In this document: piece after piece, positions 45,301-54,425 of the stretch
Layout: each line of letters opens with the position of its first letter
Numbering within the stretch: the stretch's first letter is position 1
NCBI GenBank assembly: GCA_902769525.1
Contig: CACXPG010000001.1
Coordinates: 62,001-126,000, forward strand
Length of the DNA stretch: 64,000 nucleotides
From: an uncultured Bacteroidia bacterium
GTDB lineage: Bacteria > Bacteroidota > Bacteroidia > Bacteroidales > UBA932
Direction of reading: 5' to 3'
Program-made: the position numbers and the translations under genes
Notes under the pieces: model-generated
Seen by the model: the letters and a program-made list of their open reading frames with translations, nothing else
What the model was told of the DNA's origin: nothing
Database searches by the model: none

Positions 45301-46179
45301 TCAAATATAAAGCCTGTCCACAGACATGGCTGTCATTTTTCTAACTGTCAAAAACGTGCACACCAGACACAACAGCACACCCAACACCAGCAGTCCGGCG
45401 CCGCAATATAGGAAAGTTTCCGTTCCGATGATTGAAGAAAGCTGAGGAATCTGCTTTCTTGCCGCCGCCTGGGCCGCGTAAAGACCGCCTGCGGCAATCA
45501 CTCCGCCCAGAGCTCCCTGCAACACGGAATTGAGAAGGAACGGCCTCTGTATAAAGCCTCTGGTAGCCCCCACAAGCTGCATCGTGCGCACCGCGAAACG
45601 CCTGGAGAAAATGTTGAGTCTGACCGTGTTGTTTATCAGCACAACTGATATCACCGCCAGAAGCGCGATGAAGAACACGAACGCCACAGACATTCGCCTG
45701 AGGTTGCGGTTAATTGATGAAATCATGTCTTCCTGGTACTCCACCCCGTCCACCATAGGGTCCTCGCACAGAAGATCCTTCAGGACAGAGATGCTGTCCG
45801 CCTCAAAGTACTCCTCTTTCAGCTGAAGTTCCACGCAGGCCGGAAGCGGGTTTGTTTCAAACTCTTCCAGAAAATCTTCGCCCAGAAGCTCCTTCATCTC
45901 CTGGGTTCCCTGCTCCTGGGTTTTAAGCTCGGCAGACAGGACCTGAGGCATCTTTGCAAGGTTCACAGAGAACTGCTCGGCCTGGGCCGGAGACACGCTT
46001 TCGGCAAGGATCACGGAAATTTTCACGTTCTCCTTGAAATAAGCCGATATCCTCCTGACACTGAAAAACAATACGGCAAACAGCCCCACTATGAAAAGAA
46101 CAAGCGAGATGCTGATTACCGACGAAATATATGAACGCCAAAACCTTCGGCGCAAGATTCCCTTTTCCTTCCTGTCCAT
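45301..46179 (-). CDS. ftsX: Cell division ABC-permease FtsX
   Basis: Protein of 292 residues with an N-terminal helix (about 15-37), an extracellular domain (about 40-155), then three further helices, the FtsX layout. The block LINNTVRLNIFSRRFAVRTM is typical. With FtsE (not in the window) it controls peptidoglycan hydrolases at division. Its -7 box ends only 8 nt before the ATG. Head of a compact set ftsX-DUF3098-uppP-lpxH. Confidence 0.92.
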   Translation of the reverse strand: MDRKEKGILRRRFWRSYISSVISISLVLFIVGLFAVLFFSVRRISAYFKENVKISVILAESVSPAQAEQFSVNLAKMPQVLSAELKTQEQGTQEMKELLGEDFLEEFETNPLPACVELQLKEEYFEADSISVLKDLLCEDPMVDGVEYQEDMISSINRNLRRMSVAFVFFIALLAVISVVLINNTVRLNIFSRRFAVRTMQLVGATRGFIQRPFLLNSVLQGALGGVIAAGGLYAAQAAARKQIPQLSSIIGTETFLYCGAGLLVLGVLLCLVCTFLTVRKMTAMSVDRLYI

Positions 46180-46187
46180 TTAATCAC

Positions 46188-46195
46188 CAAAGATA
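46188..46195 (-). promoter_or_regulatory. -7 box of ftsX, very close to the start codon
   Basis: TATCTTTG on the minus strand ends 8 nt before the ftsX ATG at 46179. Confidence 0.65.
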
Positions 46196-46227
46196 TAAAA
46201 TCAGACCGAATAGTTAAAAATTTTTGT

Positions 46228-46235
46228 TATCTTTG
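46228..46235 (+). promoter_or_regulatory. -7 box of the GT5-like gene
   Basis: TATCTTTG on the plus strand, 17 nt before the ATG at 46253, divergent from ftsX. Confidence 0.6.
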
Positions 46236-46252
46236 CATAAACTATTTTACGG

Positions 46253-47080
46253 ATGAAAGCGCCTGTCAGAATATTATACATCAGTTCGGAGATTACCCCG
46301 TACATTCCGGAGAGTCCTTCGGCAATAGTAGGAAGGTATATGCCTCAGGCTGCACAGGAAAGTGGATTCGAAATAAGGTCGTTTATGCCTAAGTACGGCT
46401 GCATAAACGAGCGCCGCAACCAGCTTCACGAGGTTATCAGGCTTTCCGGCATGAACATCGTGGTCAACGAAGTGGACCGCCCTCTTGTAATCAAGGTTGC
46501 ATCCATTCCTCAAGCCAGGGTACAGGTCTATTTCATCGAGAGTGAAGATTATTTCAAGAGAAAGTTCATCTTCAGGGACGAGAAGGACAAATTCTTTGCC
46601 GACAGCGACGAGAGAGCCATTCTCTTTGCCAGAGGCGCGCTGGAAACAGTCAAGAAACTCAGATGGCAGCCTAATATCGTGCACTGCAGCGGCTGGATCT
46701 CCAGTCTGGTTCCTCTCTATCTGAAGAAACTCTTCAAGGCGGACCCTATCTTCACTGACTGCAAGGTGATAGTTTCCCTGTATGACGAAATCAACAAAGA
46801 GCGCTTCTCGTCTGACTTTGCCAAGAAAGTGCTTTCCGGCAACCTCAAGCCGGCAGACGTAGACCTGCTGAACACCCCTACTGGCATAAATCTTGCAAAA
46901 TTGGCTGTAAAATATGCAGACGGTGTCATTTTCGGCAGCAAGAACGTAAGCAAGGAAGTGGTGGACTTTACGGCAAAAGAAAAGAAACCGTCTTTGGCGT
47001 TCTCAGAGATAACAGAAGGCAACACGGCTGCATATACAGGCAAATACATTAAGTTTTACGGAAAATTTTTGAAAGAGTAA
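46253..47080 (+). CDS. Glycogen/starch synthase N-terminal-like protein (GT5 half)
   Basis: Protein of 275 residues that resembles only the first Rossmann domain of GT5 glycogen synthases (ILYISSEITPYIPESPSAIV, then PNIVHCSGWISSLVPLYLKK). The ADP-glucose-binding KTGGL motif is replaced and the whole C-terminal domain is absent, so normal glycogen synthase activity is unlikely. In Bacteroidota this half protein is usually followed by a DUF4270 gene, as here with a one-base stop/start overlap. A regulatory or other sugar-binding role is possible; unknown. Confidence 0.8.
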   Translation: MKAPVRILYISSEITPYIPESPSAIVGRYMPQAAQESGFEIRSFMPKYGCINERRNQLHEVIRLSGMNIVVNEVDRPLVIKVASIPQARVQVYFIESEDYFKRKFIFRDEKDKFFADSDERAILFARGALETVKKLRWQPNIVHCSGWISSLVPLYLKKLFKADPIFTDCKVIVSLYDEINKERFSSDFAKKVLSGNLKPADVDLLNTPTGINLAKLAVKYADGVIFGSKNVSKEVVDFTAKEKKPSLAFSEITEGNTAAYTGKYIKFYGKFLKE

Positions 47081-48486
47081 TGCATTCATTTTTCAAGGCT
47101 GCAGCCTTAACATTTGCGATATCCATATCTTTTTTTGCCTCATCGTGTATAGAAGTTGACAAGACCCTGGGTGCCGGCAACATCCCGGACGACCAGGCAC
47201 TGGTTCTCAAGACCGCGTCTTTCCATCTTCCGCTTCAGACCAAGATGATGGACAGTCTTCAGGCCCTTACCACAAGCTATGCTGTCTTGGGCGCGTTCAG
47301 GACCCCTGAATTCGGCCTGGCCCAGTTCTGCTTTGCCACCAACTACGCACCTTACTACACCCAGAAAAAGATTAATCTCGGAAACGACAGGAAAATCAAG
47401 GAAATATACCTGACCATTCAAAGGACGTCCACCACAGTGATGGACCAGAGCCAGAAAAGCCTTCCTCAGAATATCAGGGTATACAGGATGAACCGCTCCG
47501 TAGACACCACATCCAGATTCGGATATCTGAAAGACTCGGACTATAACCACACGCAGATAGATACCGGTAGCGTTGTCTACACCGGAGGCGACACTCTGAG
47601 AATCTGGCTCAAGAACAGTTTTGGCCAGCAGATCCTGAACGCCAGCCAGCTGGAACTGGACTCTTCCAGAATCTTTATGGACAAGTTCAAGGCCCTGCTT
47701 TTCACCTGCGACCCTCCTGAGGACGGAACCAACGGAGGAAGGCTGAACATCTTGTCCACCACCAACGCCTATATAAACATAACGTTCTCCTTCCAGCCAA
47801 CCTGGAAAAGCGGACTGGCAAGGAAAGACTCTGTCTTTGTGATTCCTCTGGCCGACAACACCTATACCCAGAACTTCTCGACATACGAGTCCAAACCGCA
47901 GGAGAGCACTGCCGCAAAGGAATACGTGATGGTTGAAGGCATCGGCGGACTAAAGGCCTATGTTGACCCTATGGTCCTGAAAGACACTCTGGACAGATGG
48001 GTTGCAAAGCAAGGCTACGACCCGAAGAAAATCCTTATCGGAAAGGCCACATACAAGCTGCCTTTTGTCACCGACAATTCAACCGTGTCCTCGGTTAACT
48101 ACTACTATCCTGCCAACCTGTATCCAAACAACAAGGAATGGGACACTAAAAGCTCTTTCTACTATTACGCTCCACTGGAGGACGTTTACGCCACGTCAAA
48201 CAACGCCGGAGACATAAACAGGTCTTTGAGCTGCTATATGGGAGACATCTCCAGCATGATCCAGAAGCTTGTCATCAACGACAGGGCAGACATTCAGTCA
48301 TCCTGGAAGAAATACGCCATCTGGTTCTCTCCTGTAAACAAGTCAACATCCAGCAACATTTACTCAACCAGTTCAACCACATCCTACTCCACTGACGCGT
48401 CTTCTTATTTCATAGGAAAACTTAACGGGCCGCTTCACGCCAACTACCCTAGAGTGGAAATCATTTACGCGGTGATGAACGACTGA
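47080..48486 (+). CDS. DUF4270 lipoprotein
   Basis: Protein of 468 residues with a lipoprotein signal peptide (lipobox FASSC, Cys at about 23) and the DUF4270 domain, which is beta-rich and full of Tyr, Ser and Thr. It should be an outer-membrane-linked lipoprotein, possibly at the surface. The function is unknown. It is translationally coupled to the GT5-like gene and ends before a strong terminator. Confidence 0.85.
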   Translation: MHSFFKAAALTFAISISFFASSCIEVDKTLGAGNIPDDQALVLKTASFHLPLQTKMMDSLQALTTSYAVLGAFRTPEFGLAQFCFATNYAPYYTQKKINLGNDRKIKEIYLTIQRTSTTVMDQSQKSLPQNIRVYRMNRSVDTTSRFGYLKDSDYNHTQIDTGSVVYTGGDTLRIWLKNSFGQQILNASQLELDSSRIFMDKFKALLFTCDPPEDGTNGGRLNILSTTNAYINITFSFQPTWKSGLARKDSVFVIPLADNTYTQNFSTYESKPQESTAAKEYVMVEGIGGLKAYVDPMVLKDTLDRWVAKQGYDPKKILIGKATYKLPFVTDNSTVSSVNYYYPANLYPNNKEWDTKSSFYYYAPLEDVYATSNNAGDINRSLSCYMGDISSMIQKLVINDRADIQSSWKKYAIWFSPVNKSTSSNIYSTSSTTSYSTDASSYFIGKLNGPLHANYPRVEIIYAVMND

Positions 48487-48508
48487 TAGCACAGGCGAAG
48501 GAATAAAA

Positions 48509-48545
48509 AAAGGGACTGGCCGAAACCAGTCCCTTTCTTTTTGTG
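48509..48545. terminator. Bidirectional terminator between DUF4270 and TonB receptor genes
   Basis: Perfect stem AAAGGGACTGG / CCAGTCCCTTT with loop CCGAAA, an A-run on the left and a T-run on the right. Confidence 0.9.
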
Positions 48546-48557
48546 CTGAAACTTCTC

Positions 48558-51500
48558 TTAGAAGAGGAGTCTCAGACCGAACATCATTCCCCAGGTAGAG
48601 CTTGTTGAAACAGTCTTCTTCCAGGAGTTTGCACTGTAGAAGTTGTCGATAACACTCTGTGGATCGTTAGCAGTTGCTGAAGCGTTCAGCCTGAAGCTTG
48701 GAGTACCGCCAGCGTTGTTAACGAAGGTCAGAGGACGAAGATTGTCATAGCTCTGGTTGGTCATGCTCTTGTAAGCACCCCACTTCTTGTTCAGAAGGTT
48801 ACCTACATTCACGATATCCAGGCTGGCCTGGAGGGTGAATCTGCGGTTAGTTCCGAAGTTGGTGAAGATATCCTGCATGATCTTGAAGTCCCATCTGTTG
48901 TGCCAAGGAGCAACGTATGCGAATCTCTTTGCATATTCTCCCTTGTGCTTGCGCAGATACTTGGTGTCGTTGATATACTGCCAGAAAGCAGCCTGTGCCA
49001 TAGAAGCAGGAACAACAATATTGTGGGAAACACCACTGCCGTCAGTCCACTTGTAAGTGTAGTCAGCAAACTTAATGTCAGTAGCACTTCTAGGAATGTA
49101 CATCAGGTCAGCTGAGTAGCCGTCCTTGTTCATGTCGTTTGAGTACATCCAGTTGCATCTTCCCTGAGCGCTTCCGGTGTAGAGGAGGGAAACGGTGGTT
49201 GCAAAATGCTTTGCCCACTCGAACCTGTAGGAAAGATTACCTACAACTCTGTGAGGAACTGCGAAGTTAGAGTAGCTCAGTTCAGGATCGTTGAGGTAGT
49301 TGATTACAGGGTTGGAGCTCCATGCTGAAGCTGCGGTTGAACCAGGGTTGGATGTAACGTCCTTTGCAATAGTATAGGTGTAAGCGATGCTTCCGCTAAG
49401 ACCTCTGCTTGCATTCTTGGTCAGCTGAGCAGTCAGAGAGTTCTGGAATCCCTTGTTGGTATTGGTAAGGAGCATTGCTGAACTTACATTGCTGTTTATC
49501 TTCTGGTTTGTCCAGTAAGCTCTGCGGTCTGAACCTGAATAGAAGCCGGCTGGAAATTCCATATTGATATTCTTCTGCATTACAGCGTTGATATCCTTGG
49601 TGAAGATTTCCTCAAGGGTGAATACCATGTTCCAAGGAAGCTCAAAGTCTACTGCAATGTTGGTTCTCCATACCTGTGGCATGCGGAAGTCCTTGTCAAC
49701 CTCGCAGAGAGCAGGGCTATTAGGAAGCTTGCCTGGAGTAGTAGGAAGGAGGGTCGGATTGTTGTCAATCTGCTTCCTGAAGTCAGGATTGAACTTGATG
49801 CCGGCAGCTGCAAGCTTGTTGACATCGGTGATCAAAACCTCAGGAGACTGGATCATTCCGGAACCGTTAGGCTGGTTGGTGTACCATACGAATGGCAGGA
49901 AACCAGTGAACAGGCCGGTACCACCGCGCACCTGAACGCTTCTGTCACCCAGAACATCCCAGTTGAAACCAATTCTTGGTGAGAACTGTACTCTGCTCTT
50001 AGGCCACTTGCCGCTCTCGATGCTGTAGTTCTTGGCAGCCGGTTCGCCTACTGAATAGTGGTCTCTCCACTTGTTGTTCCACTTGTTGAACTTGAATGCG
50101 TCAACCTCAGCGTTGGAGTCAAGCTTGTTGTGGTAGACAGGAAGCTCAGCCCTCAAACCGTAAGTCACCTTGAGGTTGTCAGATACTTTCCACTCGTCCT
50201 GAGCGTACAGGGAAGCCATACCGAATGACAGCTCAACACCTGGCTTCTCGCCTGCGGTGTAAGCGTACTGGATAGCAAATGCTGTAGGAGTTGCTCCTGC
50301 ATAGAAAGCTTCCATACCGTCTGCATAGGTAATTCCTGTAGCAGGGTCCTTGGTTCCGTTGTAGTTGTATCTGTAGTAAGAAGTACCCTCTCTCATGTAG
50401 TTGTTCTTGAAGTAGAGCAGGTCATATCCTGCGCCGACAGTGATGGTGTGGGCGCCGAGGGAGAATGACAGGTTGTCCTTCAGGGAAAGGGTATTGTTGA
50501 TTACGTCGTTGTTGTAGGTGAAGAGCTCGTATCCGAATGACATGTACTGGTCACCGCCCTTGTAGATATCTACAAACGGGAACTCGTCAGAATCGGAAGT
50601 TCTCTTGTCCTCGATCATGGTGTAAGAAGCCAGGAAGTTGTTGGAAACCTTGCCCCAGTTGGAGTTCAACTCGGCGGTGATACTTCTTACTGTATTCTCA
50701 AAGCCGTACCATGCGTTCTGGAAAGCGATAGACTGGGCTGAAATACGACCTGAACCTCTTGGATTTGGAGCTGAAGTAGAGTTGGTCAGAACGTCTGAAG
50801 TTCCTACAACCTCGTTGTAACGGAGGGTGAACTTGCTTGACTTGGAAACGTTCCAGTCGAGTCTTGCCAGGATCTTGTGGTTCTTCTCCTCGAAGTTGCG
50901 GAAGTTCTGGTAAGGACCAGCCTCATATCCATAGGTGGAAAGGAGGTAGTCGTGCATCTTCTGAAGGTCATTGACGGTTGTACGGGAAGTTCTGGTGGCG
51001 TTGTCTGCAACACCGCTGGTGCTAGGCTCCCAAGAACCTGAAGGCTTGGTGGTCTTCTCATACTCACCGCTTACAAAGAAGAACAGCTTGTCCTTGATGA
51101 TAGGACCGCCGAGAGTAACACCGTAAGTCTGGGACTTCGCATCGTGAGCTCCTGCAACCTTGCTGTTTCCAACCTTGTCTCCTGTGAAGGATTTAGGACG
51201 GAAATAAGTGTAGACACTTCCTGTGAACCTGTTGGTACCACTCTTTGTTACGGCATTGATGGAAGCGCCGGTGAACTGGCTCTGACGGATGTCAAACGGT
51301 GCCAGGTTAACGGTGATTTCCTCGATAGCGTCAAGAGCGATAGGCTGAGCCTGTCCACCAGGGAGAATCTGGGTGGTGCTAAGACCGAAGTTGTTGTTGA
51401 ATGCGGCACCGTCGATGGTGATGGTGTTCATTCTGTTGTCCCTTCCGCCGAAGGATGTTCCGTTGGCCTGAGGAGTCAGCTTGGTGAAGTCGGTGATACC

Positions 51501-51965
51501 TCTGCTGATAGAAGGAAGCTGGCGCAGCTGTGCGGTGCTGATGTTGGTGGAAGCACCGTCCTTGTCAGAGTTGAGCATCGGGTTGACAAGGCCGCCCTTG
51601 ACAACGATAGCGTCCAAAGCGACAGCCTGCTCGCTCATGGTTATGTTGCGGACAAAGTTCTCACCCAGTTTCAGGTAAGCACCCTCTGTCTTAGCGTCAG
51701 CATAGCCAAGAAGAGAAGCTGTAACTTCGTAAGGACCTCCTACACGCATGTTAGGGATACGGTAATTACCTTTGTCGTCGGTAATGGAGTAGTACTTGGT
51801 ACCAGAAGGAGTGTGGGTTGCAATAACGGTTGCACCGGCAACTCCAGTTCCGTCCTTTTCGCTTACCTTGCCGCTCATGGAGGATGTTGTTACCTGAGCG
51901 TAAACGCTTGAAGCAACGAACAAGCTCAGAGCCATCAAGGCAAACAGCTTAATTGTTTTTTTCAT
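48558..51965 (-). CDS. Oar-like TonB-dependent outer membrane receptor
   Basis: Protein of 1135 residues from the ATG at 51965. It has a signal peptide (1-24, cleaved after VYA), a carboxypeptidase-regulatory-like beta domain (about 28-115), a plug domain (about 120-260, with MNTITIDGAAFNNNFG and AFDIRQSQFTGASINAVTKS-like text) and a long C-terminal barrel that ends in WGMMFGLRLLF, where the last aromatic Phe is the BAM signal. This is the OmpA-related/Oar class, not a SusC, and no SusD gene lies next to it. The ligand is unknown. Confidence 0.93.
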   Translation of the reverse strand: MKKTIKLFALMALSLFVASSVYAQVTTSSMSGKVSEKDGTGVAGATVIATHTPSGTKYYSITDDKGNYRIPNMRVGGPYEVTASLLGYADAKTEGAYLKLGENFVRNITMSEQAVALDAIVVKGGLVNPMLNSDKDGASTNISTAQLRQLPSISRGITDFTKLTPQANGTSFGGRDNRMNTITIDGAAFNNNFGLSTTQILPGGQAQPIALDAIEEITVNLAPFDIRQSQFTGASINAVTKSGTNRFTGSVYTYFRPKSFTGDKVGNSKVAGAHDAKSQTYGVTLGGPIIKDKLFFFVSGEYEKTTKPSGSWEPSTSGVADNATRTSRTTVNDLQKMHDYLLSTYGYEAGPYQNFRNFEEKNHKILARLDWNVSKSSKFTLRYNEVVGTSDVLTNSTSAPNPRGSGRISAQSIAFQNAWYGFENTVRSITAELNSNWGKVSNNFLASYTMIEDKRTSDSDEFPFVDIYKGGDQYMSFGYELFTYNNDVINNTLSLKDNLSFSLGAHTITVGAGYDLLYFKNNYMREGTSYYRYNYNGTKDPATGITYADGMEAFYAGATPTAFAIQYAYTAGEKPGVELSFGMASLYAQDEWKVSDNLKVTYGLRAELPVYHNKLDSNAEVDAFKFNKWNNKWRDHYSVGEPAAKNYSIESGKWPKSRVQFSPRIGFNWDVLGDRSVQVRGGTGLFTGFLPFVWYTNQPNGSGMIQSPEVLITDVNKLAAAGIKFNPDFRKQIDNNPTLLPTTPGKLPNSPALCEVDKDFRMPQVWRTNIAVDFELPWNMVFTLEEIFTKDINAVMQKNINMEFPAGFYSGSDRRAYWTNQKINSNVSSAMLLTNTNKGFQNSLTAQLTKNASRGLSGSIAYTYTIAKDVTSNPGSTAASAWSSNPVINYLNDPELSYSNFAVPHRVVGNLSYRFEWAKHFATTVSLLYTGSAQGRCNWMYSNDMNKDGYSADLMYIPRSATDIKFADYTYKWTDGSGVSHNIVVPASMAQAAFWQYINDTKYLRKHKGEYAKRFAYVAPWHNRWDFKIMQDIFTNFGTNRRFTLQASLDIVNVGNLLNKKWGAYKSMTNQSYDNLRPLTFVNNAGGTPSFRLNASATANDPQSVIDNFYSANSWKKTVSTSSTWGMMFGLRLLF

Positions 51966-52017
51966 AAAATTAAAATATAAGGTTTTGTTGATTTTAAGTT
52001 TGCTTTGTTTCAACAAG

Positions 52018-52053
52018 CGAAAATACAAAATCTCATAGAGATTTCCCAACAAA
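52018..52053 (-). promoter_or_regulatory. Promoter of the TonB receptor gene with internal palindrome
   Basis: On the minus strand TTTG (52050-52053) and TATTTTCG (52018-52025, one mismatch to consensus) 24 nt apart. The palindrome AAATCTCATAGAGATTT (52028-52044, 7-bp arms, 3-bp spacer) fills the space between them, the expected place for a repressor site. Confidence 0.5.
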
Positions 52054-52085
52054 AAAACTGTAAATCAAAAATATTTGCATTTCTG

Positions 52086-52116
52086 TTGCTTGGTATGTAA
52101 AAATATGATACTTTTG
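52086..52116 (+). promoter_or_regulatory. Promoter of metK
   Basis: TTG (52086-52088), 20 nt, then TACTTTTG (52109-52116). Predicted start near 52123, just before the riboswitch-like leader. Confidence 0.65.
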
Positions 52117-52132
52117 CCGCCGATTATAAACA

Positions 52133-52190
52133 CAGGTGGACAGATTTGACTGCTTGCAACCACGCTAAAAAATGCTAAAACGAACCGGGG
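52133..52190 (+). promoter_or_regulatory. Probable SAM-II riboswitch in the metK leader
   Basis: The leader shows the conserved SAM-II elements in order: P1 5' strand GGTGG (52135-52139), GATTTG (52143-52148), GCTTGC (52152-52157), P1 3' strand CCAC (52160-52163), then TAAA (52166-52169) and GCTAAA (52174-52179). SAM-II is known from Alphaproteobacteria and Bacteroidota upstream of methionine and SAM genes. The pseudoknot P2 pairing looks weak by eye. The downstream CCCACCC (52203-52209) could compete for GGTGG. It presumably represses metK when SAM is high. Confidence 0.78.
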
Positions 52191-52252
52191 ACGGAGTTTC
52201 TTCCCACCCACTTCAGCACAAAGTCAGATCATCCGCCATAAACAGAATTGTT

Positions 52253-53518
52253 ATGGCATATTTATTTACATCAGAATCAGTGTCTGAAGGACATCCAGAC
52301 AAAGTTGCGGACCAGATTTCAGACGCTATACTCGACCAATTCCTGATCCAGGACCCTAACAGCAAGGTTGCCTGCGAGACATTCGTCTCCACAGGCCTTG
52401 TGGTAATCGGCGGAGAAGTCCGCTCGGAAGCTTATGTTGACATCCAGCAGACAGCGCGAAACGTCATCAACCGCATCGGCTACACCAAGGCCGAGTACAA
52501 GTTCGACGCCAGCAGCTGCGGCATCCTTTCAGCCCTTCACGAACAGAGCGACGACATCAACCGCGGAGTGGACCGCAAGAATGAAGAAGACCAGGGAGCC
52601 GGCGACCAGGGCATAATGTTCGGCTATGCCTGCCGCGAGACAGAAGACCTTATGCCTCTGCCTATATGGCTGAGCCACAAGATTCTGGTCACTCTCGCCG
52701 ATATCCGCAAGAATACCAAGCTGATGCCTTATCTCAGGCCTGACGCCAAGAGCCAGTTCACCATCGAATATTCAGATGACAGAAAGCCAATAAGGGTTCA
52801 CACCATCGTTCTTTCCACCCAGCACGACGAGTTCGGCAAGGACAGCCAGATGCTGAAGAAAATCAAGGAAGACGTCCAGAACATCGTCATCCCGAGGATG
52901 CTCAAGAACATGCCTGAGAACATCAAGAAGCTCTTTGCCAAAGGCTACAAGCTCTATGTAAACCCAACCGGAAAGTTCGTAATCGGCGGCCCTCACGGAG
53001 ATACCGGTCTGACCGGAAGGAAGATCATCGTCGATACCTATGGCGGAAGAGGAGCCCATGGCGGCGGAGCCCTCAGCGGAAAAGACCCGAGCAAGGTGGA
53101 CCGCAGCGCGGCCTACGCCGGAAGATACATCGCAAAGAACCTGGTTGCAGCAGGAGTTGCAGATGAAGTCCAGATCCAGATCTCATACGCCATCGGAGTG
53201 GCAAGGCCTCTGAGCATTTTCATAAACACCTTCGGCACTACCAAGGCAAAGAAAAACGGCAAGACTCTGACAAACGGCCAGATCGCCGAGGCTGTCGGAA
53301 AAATATTCGATCTGCGCCCTGCCAAGATTATCGAGAAATTCGGTCTGAAGAACCCTATCTACGAGCCGTGCGCCGCTTATGGGCACATGGGAAGAAAGCC
53401 TTATACAAAGGAGGTTACGCTTCTGCGCGATGGAAAGAAGATTCGGAAGAAACTTCAGTTCTTCGGCTGGGAGCTGACAGACTCAGTAGATAAGATACGC
53501 AAGTACTTCAACCAGTAA
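52253..53518 (+). CDS. metK: S-adenosylmethionine synthetase
   Basis: Protein of 421 residues from the ATG at 52253 ([20 protein letters not shown]), the standard MetK opening; the longer upstream frame is the riboswitch leader. It has ATP/Met-binding motifs [12 protein letters not shown] and [20 protein letters not shown]. It makes SAM from Met and ATP. A basic insert [16 protein letters not shown] region and a slightly long C-terminus explain the length over the 385 of E. coli. No neighbour shares the pathway in the window. Confidence 0.98.
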   Translation: MAYLFTSESVSEGHPDKVADQISDAILDQFLIQDPNSKVACETFVSTGLVVIGGEVRSEAYVDIQQTARNVINRIGYTKAEYKFDASSCGILSALHEQSDDINRGVDRKNEEDQGAGDQGIMFGYACRETEDLMPLPIWLSHKILVTLADIRKNTKLMPYLRPDAKSQFTIEYSDDRKPIRVHTIVLSTQHDEFGKDSQMLKKIKEDVQNIVIPRMLKNMPENIKKLFAKGYKLYVNPTGKFVIGGPHGDTGLTGRKIIVDTYGGRGAHGGGALSGKDPSKVDRSAAYAGRYIAKNLVAAGVADEVQIQISYAIGVARPLSIFINTFGTTKAKKNGKTLTNGQIAEAVGKIFDLRPAKIIEKFGLKNPIYEPCAAYGHMGRKPYTKEVTLLRDGKKIRKKLQFFGWELTDSVDKIRKYFNQ

Positions 53519-53527
53519 CCGGCAGGT

Positions 53528-54400
53528 CTACAAACCTCCCTTGTCAGGACCGTTAGTGCTCTCCTTGGTCTTCGGCGATCCAGCCATAATTCTGACGGAA
53601 GGATTGACTTCTGATCTGAACTGAAAGCCATAACCGCCATTGTTAACGTTACTTTGGCGGTATATGTTGTTTGCCCGGTAAACAGGATTAGATGAACTCC
53701 TGTAATATTGTGGGTTAGGCCTCATTTTGCTGCCGTTTGAATAGAACGGCAACGATATGTAACAGATAGCGTCACAAGGCTGCCCGTCTTCTAGGCTATA
53801 TGCCGGAACAACTCGTTTCAAAGGATTGCGTCCAGCTTTTTCAGCGGCCTGTACAGCTGCACTATCAAGAACCGGATATCCAGAAGACTTTACCACTTTG
53901 ATATCGCGGAGCCTGTTATCCGCACCCATTACACAACTTAAGGTCACCATCCCCTGATGTCCAGCCTTCCTTTCTGAAGACGGATATTTCAGATACTTGT
54001 TGAAAGACCTGTAGAGATACCCGTCCACAACAGATCCGCTTTTGGACATTATTGGAACCATTCTTTTCAACGGATGGACCTTATTCTTGATTCCGTCCAG
54101 GCCTTTTGCATCGTACAGGGCTTTGAGATTCTTCCGGCTGAGCACATTGTATGCAAAAGCAATCTTTCCCATCTCCAGAAGTTTCTCTTTGTCTCCTTCG
54201 GTCTTGGACGGATGGTATTTCTTGAGCTGCCTGACATAAGCACGCCACATCTTTTCTGGCAAAGCCTTCTTCTTTACGCCCAAGATCTGATACAGAGTCC
54301 TTGTTTCCCCGGCCATAAGGCTATCAACCGCAGTATTGTCTTGTGCATGAATGATGGAGGCTGCCAGCACAAAGGCCAAAAACATTAACAGTCTCTTCAT
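53528..54400 (-). CDS. Exported J-domain-like / TonB C-terminal domain fusion
   Basis: Protein of 290 residues. Signal peptide 1-20 (cleaved after IHA). Residues 35-103 look like a DnaJ domain: LYQILGVKKKALPEK for helix I, RAYVRQLKKYHPSKTEGDKE for helix II and loop, and AYNVLSRKNLKALYDAKGLDG for helices III-IV. The catalytic HPD is HPS (Asp to Ser65), so Hsp70 stimulation is not expected, and the periplasm has no known Hsp70. Residues about 128-215 match a TonB C-terminal domain (GMVTLSCVMGADNRLRDIKV, YPVLDSAAVQAAEKA). No TonB membrane anchor other than the signal is seen. The function is unknown. Confidence 0.75.
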   Translation of the reverse strand: MKRLLMFLAFVLAASIIHAQDNTAVDSLMAGETRTLYQILGVKKKALPEKMWRAYVRQLKKYHPSKTEGDKEKLLEMGKIAFAYNVLSRKNLKALYDAKGLDGIKNKVHPLKRMVPIMSKSGSVVDGYLYRSFNKYLKYPSSERKAGHQGMVTLSCVMGADNRLRDIKVVKSSGYPVLDSAAVQAAEKAGRNPLKRVVPAYSLEDGQPCDAICYISLPFYSNGSKMRPNPQYYRSSSNPVYRANNIYRQSNVNNGGYGFQFRSEVNPSVRIMAGSPKTKESTNGPDKGGL

Positions 54401-54425
54401 AAAGCAATATTATTTAGTGTCGGTG

